From Cytophagales bacterium (GTDB lineage: Bacteria > Bacteroidota > Bacteroidia > Cytophagales > Spirosomataceae): 64,000 nucleotides of DNA. The translations under genes and the position numbers were made by a program. The stretch is taken from NCBI GenBank assembly GCA_004292855.1, contig RDXN01000035.1, positions 62,001-126,000 of the forward strand, read 5' to 3'. Shown here piece after piece: positions 32,516-42,383 of the stretch. The notes under the pieces were generated by a model that made no database searches, was not told where the DNA came from, and was given only the letters and a program-made list of their open reading frames with translations. Each line of letters begins with the position of its first letter. The stretch's first letter is position 1.

Positions 32516-33970
32516 TTAGTAACCAAAATTTTGAACCAGATTTCGATTTGCCTGAATCTCCCGGAGAGGAATCGGAGCCAGCGTACGGGTATCGCCGTAG
32601 GGAACATTACCGGTCGTTTTGACCACGTCGCGCCCGCGCCGTTTGAGGTCGAACCAGCGATGCCCTTCAAAGGCAAGTTCGAGCCGACGTTGCAGGGTGA
32701 CTTCAGTCTCTAGCTGAGCAAGCGTTGTGGTGGCTGGGAGGGCAGTAAGGCCCGCCCGCATCCGTATCCGGTTCACGTCTTCGAGGGCCTGCACCAGATT
32801 GCCGTTGCTACGGGCGAGAGCTTCGGCCCGAATCAGAATCAGTTCAGAAATACGAATCACGGGCACGTTGTCCATATAAATAACGCCTGATTTACCCAGG
32901 AACTTGGTACATTCTTCCACCTCGCTACCCGACCGGTTCAGGCCTCGTTGATACAATTGCCGACGGATGTCGCCCGTTGGGTAGAGTCCCAAGAAAGCGG
33001 TTGTTGGCACTATGGCTCCCCACCCGTTTGCAGTTGGTAAGGGAGTGGGACGCAGGGCCGCTAAACTGTTGGTTTGGGCTACTGATTCGAGGGTCGTGTA
33101 GGCCGACTGAAGCGAGTTGTTCACGCCCAACGACTCTTGCCGGGTTTGAAACAACACCTCAAAAATTGACTCCGGGTGGCTATTCCCGCGCCACGCGGCC
33201 ACGTAATCGGGGGTGCCCACGAACCGCCCAACACCAGCGGCCAGCGCGTCGGTAGCGTACTTGATAGCGTTTGGGAAATCTTCGTTATACAGGGCCACGC
33301 GGGCAAACAGGGCCATTGCGGCCGCTTTGGTCGCCCGACTGGGCGCACCCGTGGTGGGTGCTTTGGCAACAGCGTCGGTCAGGTCTTTGTAAATCTGGAC
33401 GTAGACCTCATCAACAGACGCACGTGGCGGATTCTCAATCTGCTCGGGCGAGCTAACGCCCTTCAATACCAGTGGAACTCCGCCCTTATCGAGGGCAGCA
33501 ACGCGCACTTTGGGGTCATAGGAATACACCCGCGACAGATTGTGGTAATTCAGGGCACGCAAAAACTTTAACTCGCCCTCAATAGAGGCCTTCTCGGCAT
33601 CGGAAAACGCACTATTGGGCAGGGCCTCCAAAATCAGGTTGATGTTGTTAATACCCAGATAGTAAATGTTCCAGCCAACCAAGTGGTTATTGATTACGTT
33701 CTGACCCTCGTTGATAAACCGCCCACCGGCCCGGTTTATAATTCGTGATTCGTCGCCCAAGGCTTCTGCAATAGCTAGCAGATCGCGGCCGTACAGTGCG
33801 ATGTCTTTCTGGTAAACATAAATATTAGTGACGGCGGCATTGATGCCCTCACGGGTGCTGAGGGCCACGCTACTATCAATCGACTGCCGAGGTGCTACCT
33901 CCAGCAGGTTGCTGCAACTAGCCATGAACAGGCCGGTGGTCAGCAGGAAAATTCCAAGTGTGTATTTCAT
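32516..33970 (-). CDS. SusD/RagB family outer membrane lipoprotein, module 2
   Basis: A 484-residue surface lipoprotein: MKYTLGIFLLTTGLFMASC then SNLLEVAPRQSIDSSVAL. N-terminal SusD-like region (SRVYSYDP, GGVPLVLKGVSS) and RagB/SusD C-terminal domain with ISELILIRAEALARSNGNLVQALEDVNRIRMRAGL, ELAFEGHRWFDLKRRGRDVV and EIQANRNLVQNFGY, the classic RagB ending. The spacing to the SusC stop is 20 bp. It shares much of its C-terminus with the 37913 product, consistent with duplication of a SusC-SusD-lipoprotein unit. Confidence 0.95.
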   Translation of the reverse strand: MKYTLGIFLLTTGLFMASCSNLLEVAPRQSIDSSVALSTREGINAAVTNIYVYQKDIALYGRDLLAIAEALGDESRIINRAGGRFINEGQNVINNHLVGWNIYYLGINNINLILEALPNSAFSDAEKASIEGELKFLRALNYHNLSRVYSYDPKVRVAALDKGGVPLVLKGVSSPEQIENPPRASVDEVYVQIYKDLTDAVAKAPTTGAPSRATKAAAMALFARVALYNEDFPNAIKYATDALAAGVGRFVGTPDYVAAWRGNSHPESIFEVLFQTRQESLGVNNSLQSAYTTLESVAQTNSLAALRPTPLPTANGWGAIVPTTAFLGLYPTGDIRRQLYQRGLNRSGSEVEECTKFLGKSGVIYMDNVPVIRISELILIRAEALARSNGNLVQALEDVNRIRMRAGLTALPATTTLAQLETEVTLQRRLELAFEGHRWFDLKRRGRDVVKTTGNVPYGDTRTLAPIPLREIQANRNLVQNFGY

Positions 33971-33990
33971 GAAAGTCGTTGGCTGATGAA

Positions 33991-36900
33991 TTAAAGACCG
34001 ATCTGAATTCCGAACGTGTAGCTGCGCGACTGCGGAATAATGCCCTGATTGTCGCGCGAAGCATCGACTTCGATAGCAAACTCAGGATCGAAACCCGTCC
34101 ATTTTGTCCAGGTGAAGGCGTTGATAGCCTGCGCATACACCTTTACGCTTGATAACTTAACCCGGCTGATCACGGCTGGTGGAACCGCATAGCTAAGCGT
34201 TACCTGTTTCAGGCGCAGATACGAAGCGTCCTGAAAGAAGCGTGGCCCGGATTGGTATGAGCTAATCCGACCACTCAGTTCGGTCCGGTTGTTGGCCGGG
34301 CGCGGCACGCTCGTAATCTGACCGGGGGTAGTCCAGCGGTTGTCGAAATAGTAGGTGAGGCTGTTGCGCAGGGCACCCGCGTTGTCGGCAAGCCGGAACT
34401 CCTGTGAATTTTGGATCGTGCGCCCCAGGTCGTACTGTAACAAGCCCGATAACTCAAAGCCCTTGAACGTAAAGGTGTTGGTGAATCCGCCAAACTGCTT
34501 TGAGATACCCGAATGGCCCAACGGACGCTGATCGGCAGTGCGGACGAGATACGTGAGGTTGCCCGACGGATCGTACCACATAGGCCGCCCGTTGGCCGGA
34601 TTCACACCTGCATACGGAACGCCCACGTTCGTGAAGAGTGGATAGCCTACCCGAACTGTCAAGTTGCCAGGTAACACATCGGCACCATCAAACAGCTTGG
34701 TTACCTTGTTGTCGAGGAACGTGATGTTGAAATTGGTTTCCCAACGGAACGCCCCTTTATTGACGTTGATGGTGGTGATGTCGAACTCCAAACCCCGGTT
34801 ACGGATTTCACCAATGTTCTCGAAAATACTGTTGAAGCCGTTCGTTTGCGGTATCGAACGGGTTAGGAGCAGGTCGCGACTGATGCGCTCAAAGGCGTCG
34901 ATAGATCCTTTCACTCGTCCCCCGAAAATACCATAGTCCAGACCTAAGTTATACGTCACGTTGCGTTCCCAGCGTAAATCCGGGTTGCCCAACTGACTGA
35001 CAACAATACCGGCGTTGCCCTGATACACACCGCCTAAGCCGTAGAGCCGACGGGCCGCAAAGTTGTTAACCTGATCGTTACCCGTGCTACCGATGCTGAA
35101 ACGCAATCCTAAATCGCTGACAACCCGGCTACTCTTGAGGAAGCTCTCTTCGGCAATATTCCACTTGGCCGAAATCGACGGGAAATACCCCCACCGGTTG
35201 TTCGACCCAAAGCGCGACGAACCATCGTAGCGGAGAATACCACTCAGGATATAACGTTTTTCGTACTCGTATCGCACGTTGGTGAAAACGCCCGCCCGTT
35301 TGAAGCCCGACCAGAAACCACCCACCGAAACCGGCTCGGCGGCTGCATTAGCCGTATTCAATTCAGGGGTCGGAAAGCCTTGTGCGCTCAGGGATGTTGT
35401 CTCATTGGTTTCCTGACGATACTCACCGCCCAACAATACCCCAATGGTGTGCTTACCCCCAAAGACATGATTGTAGTTCAGTGTTCCGTTGGTGGTCAGG
35501 TTGGTGTTGTTGTTCACAAACTGGTTTAGCGAACCTCGAACATTAAAAACGTCGGACAGGCGCGGATCGTTGAAGAACGACGAATTGACCGAGCGGTAAT
35601 CCAGGCCACCAAATGCCTTGAACACTAAGTCTTTGCTAATGGCATAGGTTAACCCCAGATTACCAACCAACTGATTGACGTTTGTTTTGGAAACAATCAG
35701 GTTGGAGTTGGCAATAACGTTCTGCGAAAGATCGCCGGGCATCACAATCCCCGACGCTGGCATCCCGAAATAGCTTCCGTCGGGATTGTAAATGGGGTTA
35801 ATCGGCAAAATTAACGGAGCTGAATACTGCGGGGCACCAAACGCCAGCGAACCCTCGGCACCACCAAACGGACCGCGTTGCACGATGTTGGAGCCTGTCA
35901 GCCCGGCATCGAGCGTTACCTTGTTATTGAGCTTGGTGGTCAGGTTCAACTTGCCCGAAAACCGCTGAAAATCAACGTTGCGCAAAATAGCATCCTGCTT
36001 GTTATACGCTCCCGACACGTAGTAGGTCGTACGGTCGTTGCCGCCCTGCACCGAGAGGTCGGCGTTGCTAATGCTGCCGGGCCGGTAGGCTTCCCCCTGC
36101 CAGTTATACGATGGTAGTGCCGCAATGGCCTCATCACTCAGGTCTAAGCCCAAATTGAGTGACTGCAAAACAGTCGTGCGGCTGGCGGCTGGTGTTAACG
36201 TAGGCGTTGTTGTAATCAGAGCTTCCTGCCGCACCTGAATCCACTGCTGCGTGTTGAGCACGTCCAACTGACGGATCGGCTCAACCGTCCCCCGGTAGAG
36301 GTTCACGTTGACGCGGGCTTTGGCTCCGGCCTTACCCCGCTTTGTTGTTACCAGCACGACCCCGTTGGCGGCCTGTGCGCCGTAGATAGCGGCCGTAGCG
36401 GCATCTTTCAGGATGTCGATGCTCTCAATGTCGTTAGGGTTCAAAAAAGCGAGCGGGTTGTTACTCACGTTGCCGCCATCGTTCCGGTTGTTCAATTGCA
36501 CACCATCGACGATATAGAGTGGTTCGTTACCCGCCGAGATGGAACCAACACCCCGAATCCGCACCTGCACGGCTCCGCCGGGCGTTCCGTTGCTGGAGGT
36601 GATCTGCACCCCGGCGGCCCGGCCCTGCAACGCACGGTCGAAGCTTTGCAAAGGCAGGTTTTCAATTACCTCGCCCTTTACGTTGGCGGTAGCACCGGTT
36701 GCTTCCTTTTTGCTAACCGCAGCCCCATAGCCCACAACAACCACCTCGTTCAGGTCCGAAGCATCGTTTTCGAGCTTGATGTTCAACTGGCTTTGGTTGC
36801 CAATGGCTACCTCTTGTGCTTTGTAGCCGATGAAGCTGAATATCAGCCGCGCATTACCTGGCGCGTTGATCTTGTAAGTACCCTGGGCATCGGTGGTTGC

Positions 36901-37056
36901 TCCCCGCGTAGTGCCCTTAACTTGTACGCTCACGCCCGGAAGGGGAGAGCCATCGTCTGATGAAGTGACCCGGCCACTCACCGATACATCCTGTGCCAGT
37001 ACGGGCAAACAGAATAACACCGATAAGAACCAGCTTCCTAGTAGCAGTTTTCTCAT
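33991..37056 (-). CDS. SusC/RagA family TonB-linked outer membrane protein, module 2
   Basis: A 1021-residue transporter: signal peptide LFCLPVLA-Q; SGRVTSSDDGSPLPGVSVQV; TonB-box-like LNEVVVVGYGAAVSKKEATGA; plug with QVRIRGVGSIS, PLYIVDGVQLNNR and GVVLVTTKRGK; barrel ending SYTFGIQIGL. The first 170 bases are near-identical to the 39341 gene, while the barrel diverges, indicating tandem duplication followed by diversification of ligand specificity. A -7 box sits 45 bp before the ATG and an upstream motif about 121 bp before it, both at the same offsets as in module 3. Confidence 0.95.
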   Translation of the reverse strand: MRKLLLGSWFLSVLFCLPVLAQDVSVSGRVTSSDDGSPLPGVSVQVKGTTRGATTDAQGTYKINAPGNARLIFSFIGYKAQEVAIGNQSQLNIKLENDASDLNEVVVVGYGAAVSKKEATGATANVKGEVIENLPLQSFDRALQGRAAGVQITSSNGTPGGAVQVRIRGVGSISAGNEPLYIVDGVQLNNRNDGGNVSNNPLAFLNPNDIESIDILKDAATAAIYGAQAANGVVLVTTKRGKAGAKARVNVNLYRGTVEPIRQLDVLNTQQWIQVRQEALITTTPTLTPAASRTTVLQSLNLGLDLSDEAIAALPSYNWQGEAYRPGSISNADLSVQGGNDRTTYYVSGAYNKQDAILRNVDFQRFSGKLNLTTKLNNKVTLDAGLTGSNIVQRGPFGGAEGSLAFGAPQYSAPLILPINPIYNPDGSYFGMPASGIVMPGDLSQNVIANSNLIVSKTNVNQLVGNLGLTYAISKDLVFKAFGGLDYRSVNSSFFNDPRLSDVFNVRGSLNQFVNNNTNLTTNGTLNYNHVFGGKHTIGVLLGGEYRQETNETTSLSAQGFPTPELNTANAAAEPVSVGGFWSGFKRAGVFTNVRYEYEKRYILSGILRYDGSSRFGSNNRWGYFPSISAKWNIAEESFLKSSRVVSDLGLRFSIGSTGNDQVNNFAARRLYGLGGVYQGNAGIVVSQLGNPDLRWERNVTYNLGLDYGIFGGRVKGSIDAFERISRDLLLTRSIPQTNGFNSIFENIGEIRNRGLEFDITTINVNKGAFRWETNFNITFLDNKVTKLFDGADVLPGNLTVRVGYPLFTNVGVPYAGVNPANGRPMWYDPSGNLTYLVRTADQRPLGHSGISKQFGGFTNTFTFKGFELSGLLQYDLGRTIQNSQEFRLADNAGALRNSLTYYFDNRWTTPGQITSVPRPANNRTELSGRISSYQSGPRFFQDASYLRLKQVTLSYAVPPAVISRVKLSSVKVYAQAINAFTWTKWTGFDPEFAIEVDASRDNQGIIPQSRSYTFGIQIGL

Positions 37057-37100
37057 AAATGAGTTTGATTGAACTTTGTTTAATGATGCTTTAACTGACG

Positions 37101-37108
37101 CAAAATTA
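37101..37108 (-). promoter_or_regulatory. -7 promoter box (TAATTTTG) of SusC module 2
   Basis: A perfect TAnnTTTG box whose near edge is 45 bp before the ATG at 37056. The box of module 3 (42376-42383) has exactly the same offset, which supports both. Confidence 0.65.
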
Positions 37109-37321
37109 CTGTCTTAATGTTAAATTAATGTTCCTCAGCCAATAAAATAAATTTGCCCCTTTAAGTGTTTGAGAAAATTAAATTTGGATATTCACAATAC
37201 GGCCAAATTTAATGAAATGGCTTTTGAGGGCGAGAGTACAAGAAAAAAATAGTAAGATTATTTATAGACATACTATACCAGAATCAAGTATTTGTTTAAA
37301 GACAGCAGACAAATAGTTAAA
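37109..37321. other. AT-rich intergenic region before module 2, with a shared upstream motif
   Basis: An AT-rich spacer without ORFs. ATTAAATTTGGAT at 37177-37189 recurs at 42453-42465 before the module 3 SusC at the same distance (121 and 122 bp from the ATGs). It may be a regulator or alternative-sigma site, or a relic of the duplication. Otherwise nothing is supported here. Confidence 0.5.
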
Positions 37322-37353
37322 CAAAAAAGCACCCCGCTGTTGGGCGGGGTGCT
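37322..37353 (-). terminator. Intrinsic terminator of SusC/SusD module 3
   Basis: On the minus strand a perfect ten-base stem AGCACCCCGC/GCGGGGTGCT around a short loop (37328-37353) is followed by a U-rich run (37322-37328). It lies 25 bp after the stop of the 37379 gene. The hairpin resembles the module 2 terminator (GGGGTG stem). Confidence 0.88.
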
Positions 37354-37378
37354 TGTAAAACAGGCAATTAATTGATGG

Positions 37379-37879
37379 TTAGTTGCGAATCGTGTAGGTG
37401 AACGTCTTGTAGTTCTCACTGGGCAGAATCGCGCTGTTACCTGTAAGCGTTATGGCAAGTGTTACCGTTTGGGTAGCAGGTGCGCTCGCAGGAATACCCG
37501 GCAGAAACTGAAACTTGATGAAACCAAAGCTTGAGTTTGCCGGAATCGTTACTTGCCCTTTAGTGCCGATCACACTAAAGTTTGTCCCCTCAACCGCAGT
37601 GCTGGTGGTGTTTATCGTGTAACTGACGTCGGTTTGTGTGGGTTGGTGTGGGCCTACCAATTGAACAAGGATACTGTCGCGGAGAATGCCCTGACGGACT
37701 GTCCGCGCCCGAATCGTGTTGGCTACGTTATTTGTTGGTTGAGTGGCAAAGCCCGCGCGGTCATTTTTAAGCTCAACAACAGGTGCCCCCTCGTAAACCC
37801 AGCTCGGGTTTTCAAAACAGCCTGTCAGTAACGTCGACAGACCGATTAAAGTAATGGCTAAAATTGAAAATTTATGCAT
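37379..37879 (-). CDS. Small surface lipoprotein, third gene of SusC/SusD module 3
   Basis: A 166-residue lipoprotein with signal peptide ending STLLTGC and ENPSWVYEGAPVVELKND. Strands include ILVQLVGPHQPTQTDVSYTI, GQVTIPANSSFGFIKFQF and a terminal YKTFTYTIRN. It is a paralogue of the 32030 product, sharing the V-Y-E-G start, VGP-x-Q, IPANSS-x-G and the IRN end, and probably a SusE/DUF4843-like accessory ligand-binding protein. Located 33 bp after its SusD and followed by a strong intrinsic terminator. Confidence 0.78.
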   Translation of the reverse strand: MHKFSILAITLIGLSTLLTGCFENPSWVYEGAPVVELKNDRAGFATQPTNNVANTIRARTVRQGILRDSILVQLVGPHQPTQTDVSYTINTTSTAVEGTNFSVIGTKGQVTIPANSSFGFIKFQFLPGIPASAPATQTVTLAITLTGNSAILPSENYKTFTYTIRN

Positions 37880-37912
37880 GGTTAAATCGTGCTAATGTTG
37901 GTTGACCAAAAA

Positions 37913-39319
37913 TTAATAGCCGGGATTTTGCTTCAGCTTTGGGTTAAGCTGAACCTGAGCATTGGGCAATGCCGCCAAAATACGGAAGTCATTAGCTGGT
38001 ACTACAGCCGACAAGCCCGCCTTCGTGATGGTCAATCCCCGACGCTTTAAGTCGAAGAAGCGGTGACCCTCCAACACCAGTTCCAATCGACGCTCGGTCA
38101 AGATAGCGTCGATCAACGCCTGCCCTGTTACGGTAGCAGCAATTGGGGTGGCCCCAGCCCGCGTCCGAAGCGCGTTCAAATCGGCGAGTGCTTTGGCGTT
38201 ATCGCCGGTGGCTGCGTAGGCTTCAGCCCGAATTAACAGCAATTCCGAATAACGCATAACCGGAATGTTGTCGGTAAAAGCTCCACGAGCAGCGGTATAC
38301 TTCCGGCTAAAGTTTACGGCCTCACCCGATTTGGTCGCTGCGTAAAATACGGCCTTGCGAACGTCGGCAGCTTCGTACAGGTTGAACAACTCGGTCGTTG
38401 GCACCACATCGGCCCATCCCCCGGTTGTGAGGTTTGTCGTGAGCGAGTGCATCGACTCGTTGGCAAGCAGTGATTCGGTTGCCTGCACATAGTTTAGCTC
38501 AAACACCGACTCAGGATTTGGCGATTGCGTAAACGCTGCGGCATATTGCGCACCTGTTACCAAACGGGCACTCGTGCTGGCGAGGGCGTCCGTTGCCGCC
38601 TGAATGCTTTCAGGGTATTTCTCCCAGTACAGATACAGTCGGCTAAGCAAACCCTGAGCTGCGGCCTTGGTCGCGCGCTGACGACTAGCCGTTGCACTGG
38701 CAGGAAGAAACGTGATTGCATTCTTTAGATCGCTCTCAATTTGCGCATAGGTTTGCTCAACAGTTGACCGCTCCTGAAACGTGACTTTTTCTATGTTGTC
38801 AGTAGGGGTTGTGCGTAGAACCAGGCCCAGATTGAAATTATTCTGGATTTTCTTAGGCTCGTAAGCAAATACCCGAGCCATATCGAAATACAACAAGCCC
38901 CGCAAAAACGACGCTTCCCCTTTAATCTGTGCTTTTTCAGCGTCAGACGTGTTAGAGGCATCAATAACACTCAGAACAAAGTTTGCTTCGTTAATCCCCA
39001 AATAATTATCCCAAAGCTGTTGCATGTGCGCACCGGGAGCGTTTACGCGCTCATTAAAATACCGGTTTGAGTTTTGGCTGGTCAATCGAACGTTGTCGGC
39101 CAGAATCTCGGGCGCAATCATCATGCGTTGCCCGTAATAGGCGGCTGGTTGCAGGCGGTCATACACCGAAATAAGCAACGACCGAATACCTGTAATGTCC
39201 CGCAGGGCTACGGCTGCTTCGACCGATTGTTTAGGCTCGGTTACGAGCAGGTCGGAGCAGGAACTGGTTGCTGCCAACAAAAGGGCACTGGTCAGCAGAA
39301 CTTTATATGATTTAATCAT
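37913..39319 (-). CDS. SusD/RagB family outer membrane lipoprotein, module 3
   Basis: A 468-residue surface lipoprotein: MIKSYKVLLTSALLLAATSSC, SDLLVTEPKQSVEAAVAL. It contains the SusD helical region with SFLRGLLYFDMARVFAYEP and a RagB/SusD C-terminal domain with SELLLIRAEAYAATGDNAKALADLNALRTRAG, ELVLEGHRFFDLKRRG and AQVQLNPKLKQNPGY. Close relative of the 32516 product in architecture and motifs. It pairs with the SusC encoded 21 bp upstream. Confidence 0.95.
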   Translation of the reverse strand: MIKSYKVLLTSALLLAATSSCSDLLVTEPKQSVEAAVALRDITGIRSLLISVYDRLQPAAYYGQRMMIAPEILADNVRLTSQNSNRYFNERVNAPGAHMQQLWDNYLGINEANFVLSVIDASNTSDAEKAQIKGEASFLRGLLYFDMARVFAYEPKKIQNNFNLGLVLRTTPTDNIEKVTFQERSTVEQTYAQIESDLKNAITFLPASATASRQRATKAAAQGLLSRLYLYWEKYPESIQAATDALASTSARLVTGAQYAAAFTQSPNPESVFELNYVQATESLLANESMHSLTTNLTTGGWADVVPTTELFNLYEAADVRKAVFYAATKSGEAVNFSRKYTAARGAFTDNIPVMRYSELLLIRAEAYAATGDNAKALADLNALRTRAGATPIAATVTGQALIDAILTERRLELVLEGHRFFDLKRRGLTITKAGLSAVVPANDFRILAALPNAQVQLNPKLKQNPGY

Positions 39320-39340
39320 GGATTTCTGAGAAAATGGGGA

Positions 39341-42331
39341 TTAAAAACCAATCTGGATACCGCCCGTTACCTGCTTGCTTTGTGGGTACCGGCCTATGTC
39401 GGTTGTCAGGATTTCGGGATCGAAGCCCGTGTAGGCCGTCCAGGTCAGGAGGTTAAGGCCCTGGGCAAAGAAGCGAACCTGCGTGAGGCCAATTCGATTA
39501 ACCAGCGACGTTGGCAGGGCATAGCTTACCGTGACCTGCTTCATGCGGATGTACGAGCCATTTTCGACCTGCTTGGTTGAGAAGGTCTGAATAGATGAGC
39601 TTCCGGGTTCGGCACCGCCCTCGTAAGGACGCGGCACGGGCGAGATTTGTCCGGGCGTTGTCCAGCGGGCCAATTGGCTCTGTAGGTTGTTCCAACCTGC
39701 TGAGGCCGAGCTTTCCATGAAGAAGCCGTTGTTATTCAGGAAGCTGTTACCCCACTGGCTCTGGAAAAACACCTCCAGTGTAAAGCCCTTGTAAGAAAAC
39801 GTGTTTGTAACCCCACCAAATCCTTTAGGGATGGGCGAACCCTGCACCCGTGAGTCGCGAGCCTGAACAGTGTAGGTGATGTTGCCGAGCGTATCGAGCC
39901 ACATTGACCGTCCATCGGCAGGGTTAACCCCTGCATACGTTGGGTACCAGTTGATGATAATTGGCTGGCCAACTTGCAGGCCCGTACCAATACGGCTCTG
40001 ACCCGGAAGAAGCTCCAGAATTTTGTTGTTCAGGAATGTAGCATTCCAACGGGTTTCCCACTTGAACTTGTTTCCGCCCTTGTCGACGTTGACGTGGTTA
40101 AATTCAATTTCTATACCCTTGTTTTCAACTTTACCCAGGTTCTCGAAGATCGATCCAAAACCACTGTCGAATGGGAGCGGACGCTCCAGGAGCAGCTTGT
40201 CGTTGACCTTGCGGAACACATCGACGCTACCATACACCCGACCATTCCACAACGAGTAGTCGAGACCTAAGTTGAGCGTACGCGCTACCTCCCACGAGAG
40301 GTTATCGTTGCCCAGTTGCGAGGGGCGGATACCCGGGTTATCGAGGTATTGGCCACCCAGACCGAACAACGCCCGTGAGGCAAAGTTGTCGATCAGGTTA
40401 TTGCCTGCTTCGCCATAGCTAGCCCGTACTTTAAGGTCCGAAACAACCCGTGAATTTTTAAGGAATGGCTCTTCCGATAAACGATAGCCGCCCGAAACAG
40501 CCGGGAACAAGCCGTAGCGCGTGTTTGTCCCGAACCGTGACGAACCATCGTAGCGCACAGTGGCACCTAACAGAAACTTCTCTTTGTATGAATAGTTAAG
40601 CGAACTGAACACCCCGCCGATCCGCCAGGTCGTGTAGGTGCCGCTCGTTGTGATCGGTCGGGCTGCTGCGGCCAGGGTTGTGAACAGGCCATTTGGGAAC
40701 CCCTGTCCGGTAGCAAGGGCCGTTTCGCGAACCTCCTGACGATATTCGCCCCCAAGCAGCGCAGAAACATTGTGATTGGTACGATACGTCCGTGAGAAAT
40801 TCAACACCTGACTGGTGTTCCAGTTGAGGGTATACCGGTTTGTTACGGTTGCGCTGCCGCCCGTTGCTGCGAACTGAGGAACGATGGCATCGCGGTAGTT
40901 ATCATCCCGGTTGTTGGCGTAGTCGAGGCCATAGAACGAACGGAACCGCAGGCCCGGAATAACCTCGTAGTTGAGAGCAAAGTTGCTAACCGTTTGAACA
41001 GTGGTGTTCAGGCGTGTTTCGAACTCTGTGCTTTGTACGGGATTGTAGCTGAATGCGCCCGACAGAGGTGCGTTGTAGCTGCCGTCAGGTTTGTAGATGG
41101 GCTGATTAGGCAGAATCAGTGCAGCCGCCAGAAACGGACTGTTGATAAACGCACCATCGGCGATTGCCCCATTCTGGCGAACTGCTGAAAGACCAATAGA
41201 TACCTCGAACTTCAGCTTTTTGGTCGCCTGGTGATCGACGTTGAGCCGGAATGTTCCCCGCTTAAAGTCGGAGCGCACTACCTGACCGTCCTGAAAGTTG
41301 TACGAACCGCCAATATAAAAATTGGTTTTGCCGTCGCCACCCGTCGCCGACAGGTCGTAATTACGGAGTTGTCCCCGTTGGAAAACTGCATCCTGCCAAT
41401 CGGTGTTTTGTACCGTTGCGGGGTCGCCAAACTGCGTGATCGACGAAGTCCGGGCCGCATCGACTGCCTGATTGGTGGCGCGTGCTCGGTTCACAAAGCC
41501 TTCAATTTTCAGTTGAGCAAACTCAGAAGCTGTCAGTGCGTTCAGTTTTTTCAATAAATCTGTGTAACCCGTCTGCACCGATGCATTGAATTTTGTGCGG
41601 CCTGCCCTGCCGCGCTTTGTCGTGATGATTACAACACCGTTACCGCCCTGGGCACCGTAGATGGCAGCGGCAGCCGCGTCTTTTAACACTTGCAGCGATT
41701 CAATGTCGTTGGGGTTGATGGAGGCCAGAACGTTCGAACTGGCCTGCGTCGATAGGTCGCCACTGGCAATCTGCACCCCATCGACGATGTAGAGAGGGTT
41801 AGTACCCGCGTTGATCGAGCCGATACCACGTACTCGTACGTTAATACCACCGCCCGGCGCACCACTGGTGGCCGTAACCTGAACACCAGCCGCGCGCCCC
41901 TGCAAGGCCCGATCAAAGCTTTGCACGGGTAGGTTTTCGATAGTTTTACCGCTTACTTGGGCTACAGCACTCGTAACATCCCGTTTTTTAGTGCTGGCAC
42001 CGTACGCCGTTACCACAACCTCGTTTAGCTCGTTGAAGTTAGCTGCTAGCTTTACGTCAACGGCTGTTCGATTTCCAACAACAACCTCCTGTGCTTCATA
42101 ACCAATGAAGCTAAAAATGAGCTTTGCATTGCCGGATGCGTTGATCTTAAAATTGCCCTGGGCATCGGTGGTTGCCCCCCGTGTAGTGCCCTTTACCTGT
42201 ACGCTCACACCTGGGAGAGGTGAGCCGTCGTCGGATGAAGTGACCCGGCCACTCACCGATGTGTCCTGTGCCAAAACGGGCAAACAGAACAAGATCGACA
42301 AGAGCCAGCTTCCTAGTAGAAGTTTTCTCAT
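39341..42331 (-). CDS. SusC/RagA family TonB-linked outer membrane protein, module 3
   Basis: A 996-residue transporter: MRKLLLGSWLLSILFCLPVLAQ, SGRVTSSDDGSPLPGVSVQV, TonB-box-like LNEVVVTAYGASTKKRDVTSA, plug with NVRVRGIGSIN, PLYIVDGVQIASG and GVVIITTKRGRAG, barrel ending VTGGIQIGF. It is a paralogue of the 33991 gene, near-identical over the signal peptide and regulatory-like domain. Its promoter region carries a TAnnTTTG box 45 bp and an ATTAAATTTGGAT motif about 122 bp before the ATG, as in module 2. Divergent from the M20 amidohydrolase. Confidence 0.95.
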   Translation of the reverse strand: MRKLLLGSWLLSILFCLPVLAQDTSVSGRVTSSDDGSPLPGVSVQVKGTTRGATTDAQGNFKINASGNAKLIFSFIGYEAQEVVVGNRTAVDVKLAANFNELNEVVVTAYGASTKKRDVTSAVAQVSGKTIENLPVQSFDRALQGRAAGVQVTATSGAPGGGINVRVRGIGSINAGTNPLYIVDGVQIASGDLSTQASSNVLASINPNDIESLQVLKDAAAAAIYGAQGGNGVVIITTKRGRAGRTKFNASVQTGYTDLLKKLNALTASEFAQLKIEGFVNRARATNQAVDAARTSSITQFGDPATVQNTDWQDAVFQRGQLRNYDLSATGGDGKTNFYIGGSYNFQDGQVVRSDFKRGTFRLNVDHQATKKLKFEVSIGLSAVRQNGAIADGAFINSPFLAAALILPNQPIYKPDGSYNAPLSGAFSYNPVQSTEFETRLNTTVQTVSNFALNYEVIPGLRFRSFYGLDYANNRDDNYRDAIVPQFAATGGSATVTNRYTLNWNTSQVLNFSRTYRTNHNVSALLGGEYRQEVRETALATGQGFPNGLFTTLAAAARPITTSGTYTTWRIGGVFSSLNYSYKEKFLLGATVRYDGSSRFGTNTRYGLFPAVSGGYRLSEEPFLKNSRVVSDLKVRASYGEAGNNLIDNFASRALFGLGGQYLDNPGIRPSQLGNDNLSWEVARTLNLGLDYSLWNGRVYGSVDVFRKVNDKLLLERPLPFDSGFGSIFENLGKVENKGIEIEFNHVNVDKGGNKFKWETRWNATFLNNKILELLPGQSRIGTGLQVGQPIIINWYPTYAGVNPADGRSMWLDTLGNITYTVQARDSRVQGSPIPKGFGGVTNTFSYKGFTLEVFFQSQWGNSFLNNNGFFMESSASAGWNNLQSQLARWTTPGQISPVPRPYEGGAEPGSSSIQTFSTKQVENGSYIRMKQVTVSYALPTSLVNRIGLTQVRFFAQGLNLLTWTAYTGFDPEILTTDIGRYPQSKQVTGGIQIGF

Positions 42332-42375
42332 GAATGAGGTTTATTGTGTTAGGTTTGAAAATTTATCAAGCGGTA

Positions 42376-42383
42376 CAAATTTA
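42376..42383 (-). promoter_or_regulatory. -7 promoter box (TAAATTTG) of SusC module 3
   Basis: A perfect TAnnTTTG box 45 bp before the ATG at 42331, the same offset as module 2. The conserved upstream motif ATTAAATTTGGAT lies at 42453-42465. Confidence 0.65.

Noticed and set aside
26577-42331. Polysaccharide utilisation locus
   Set aside because: No glycosidase, lyase, esterase or sulfatase and no hybrid two-component or ECF regulator lies in or beside the modules, so a glycan assignment would be unsupported.
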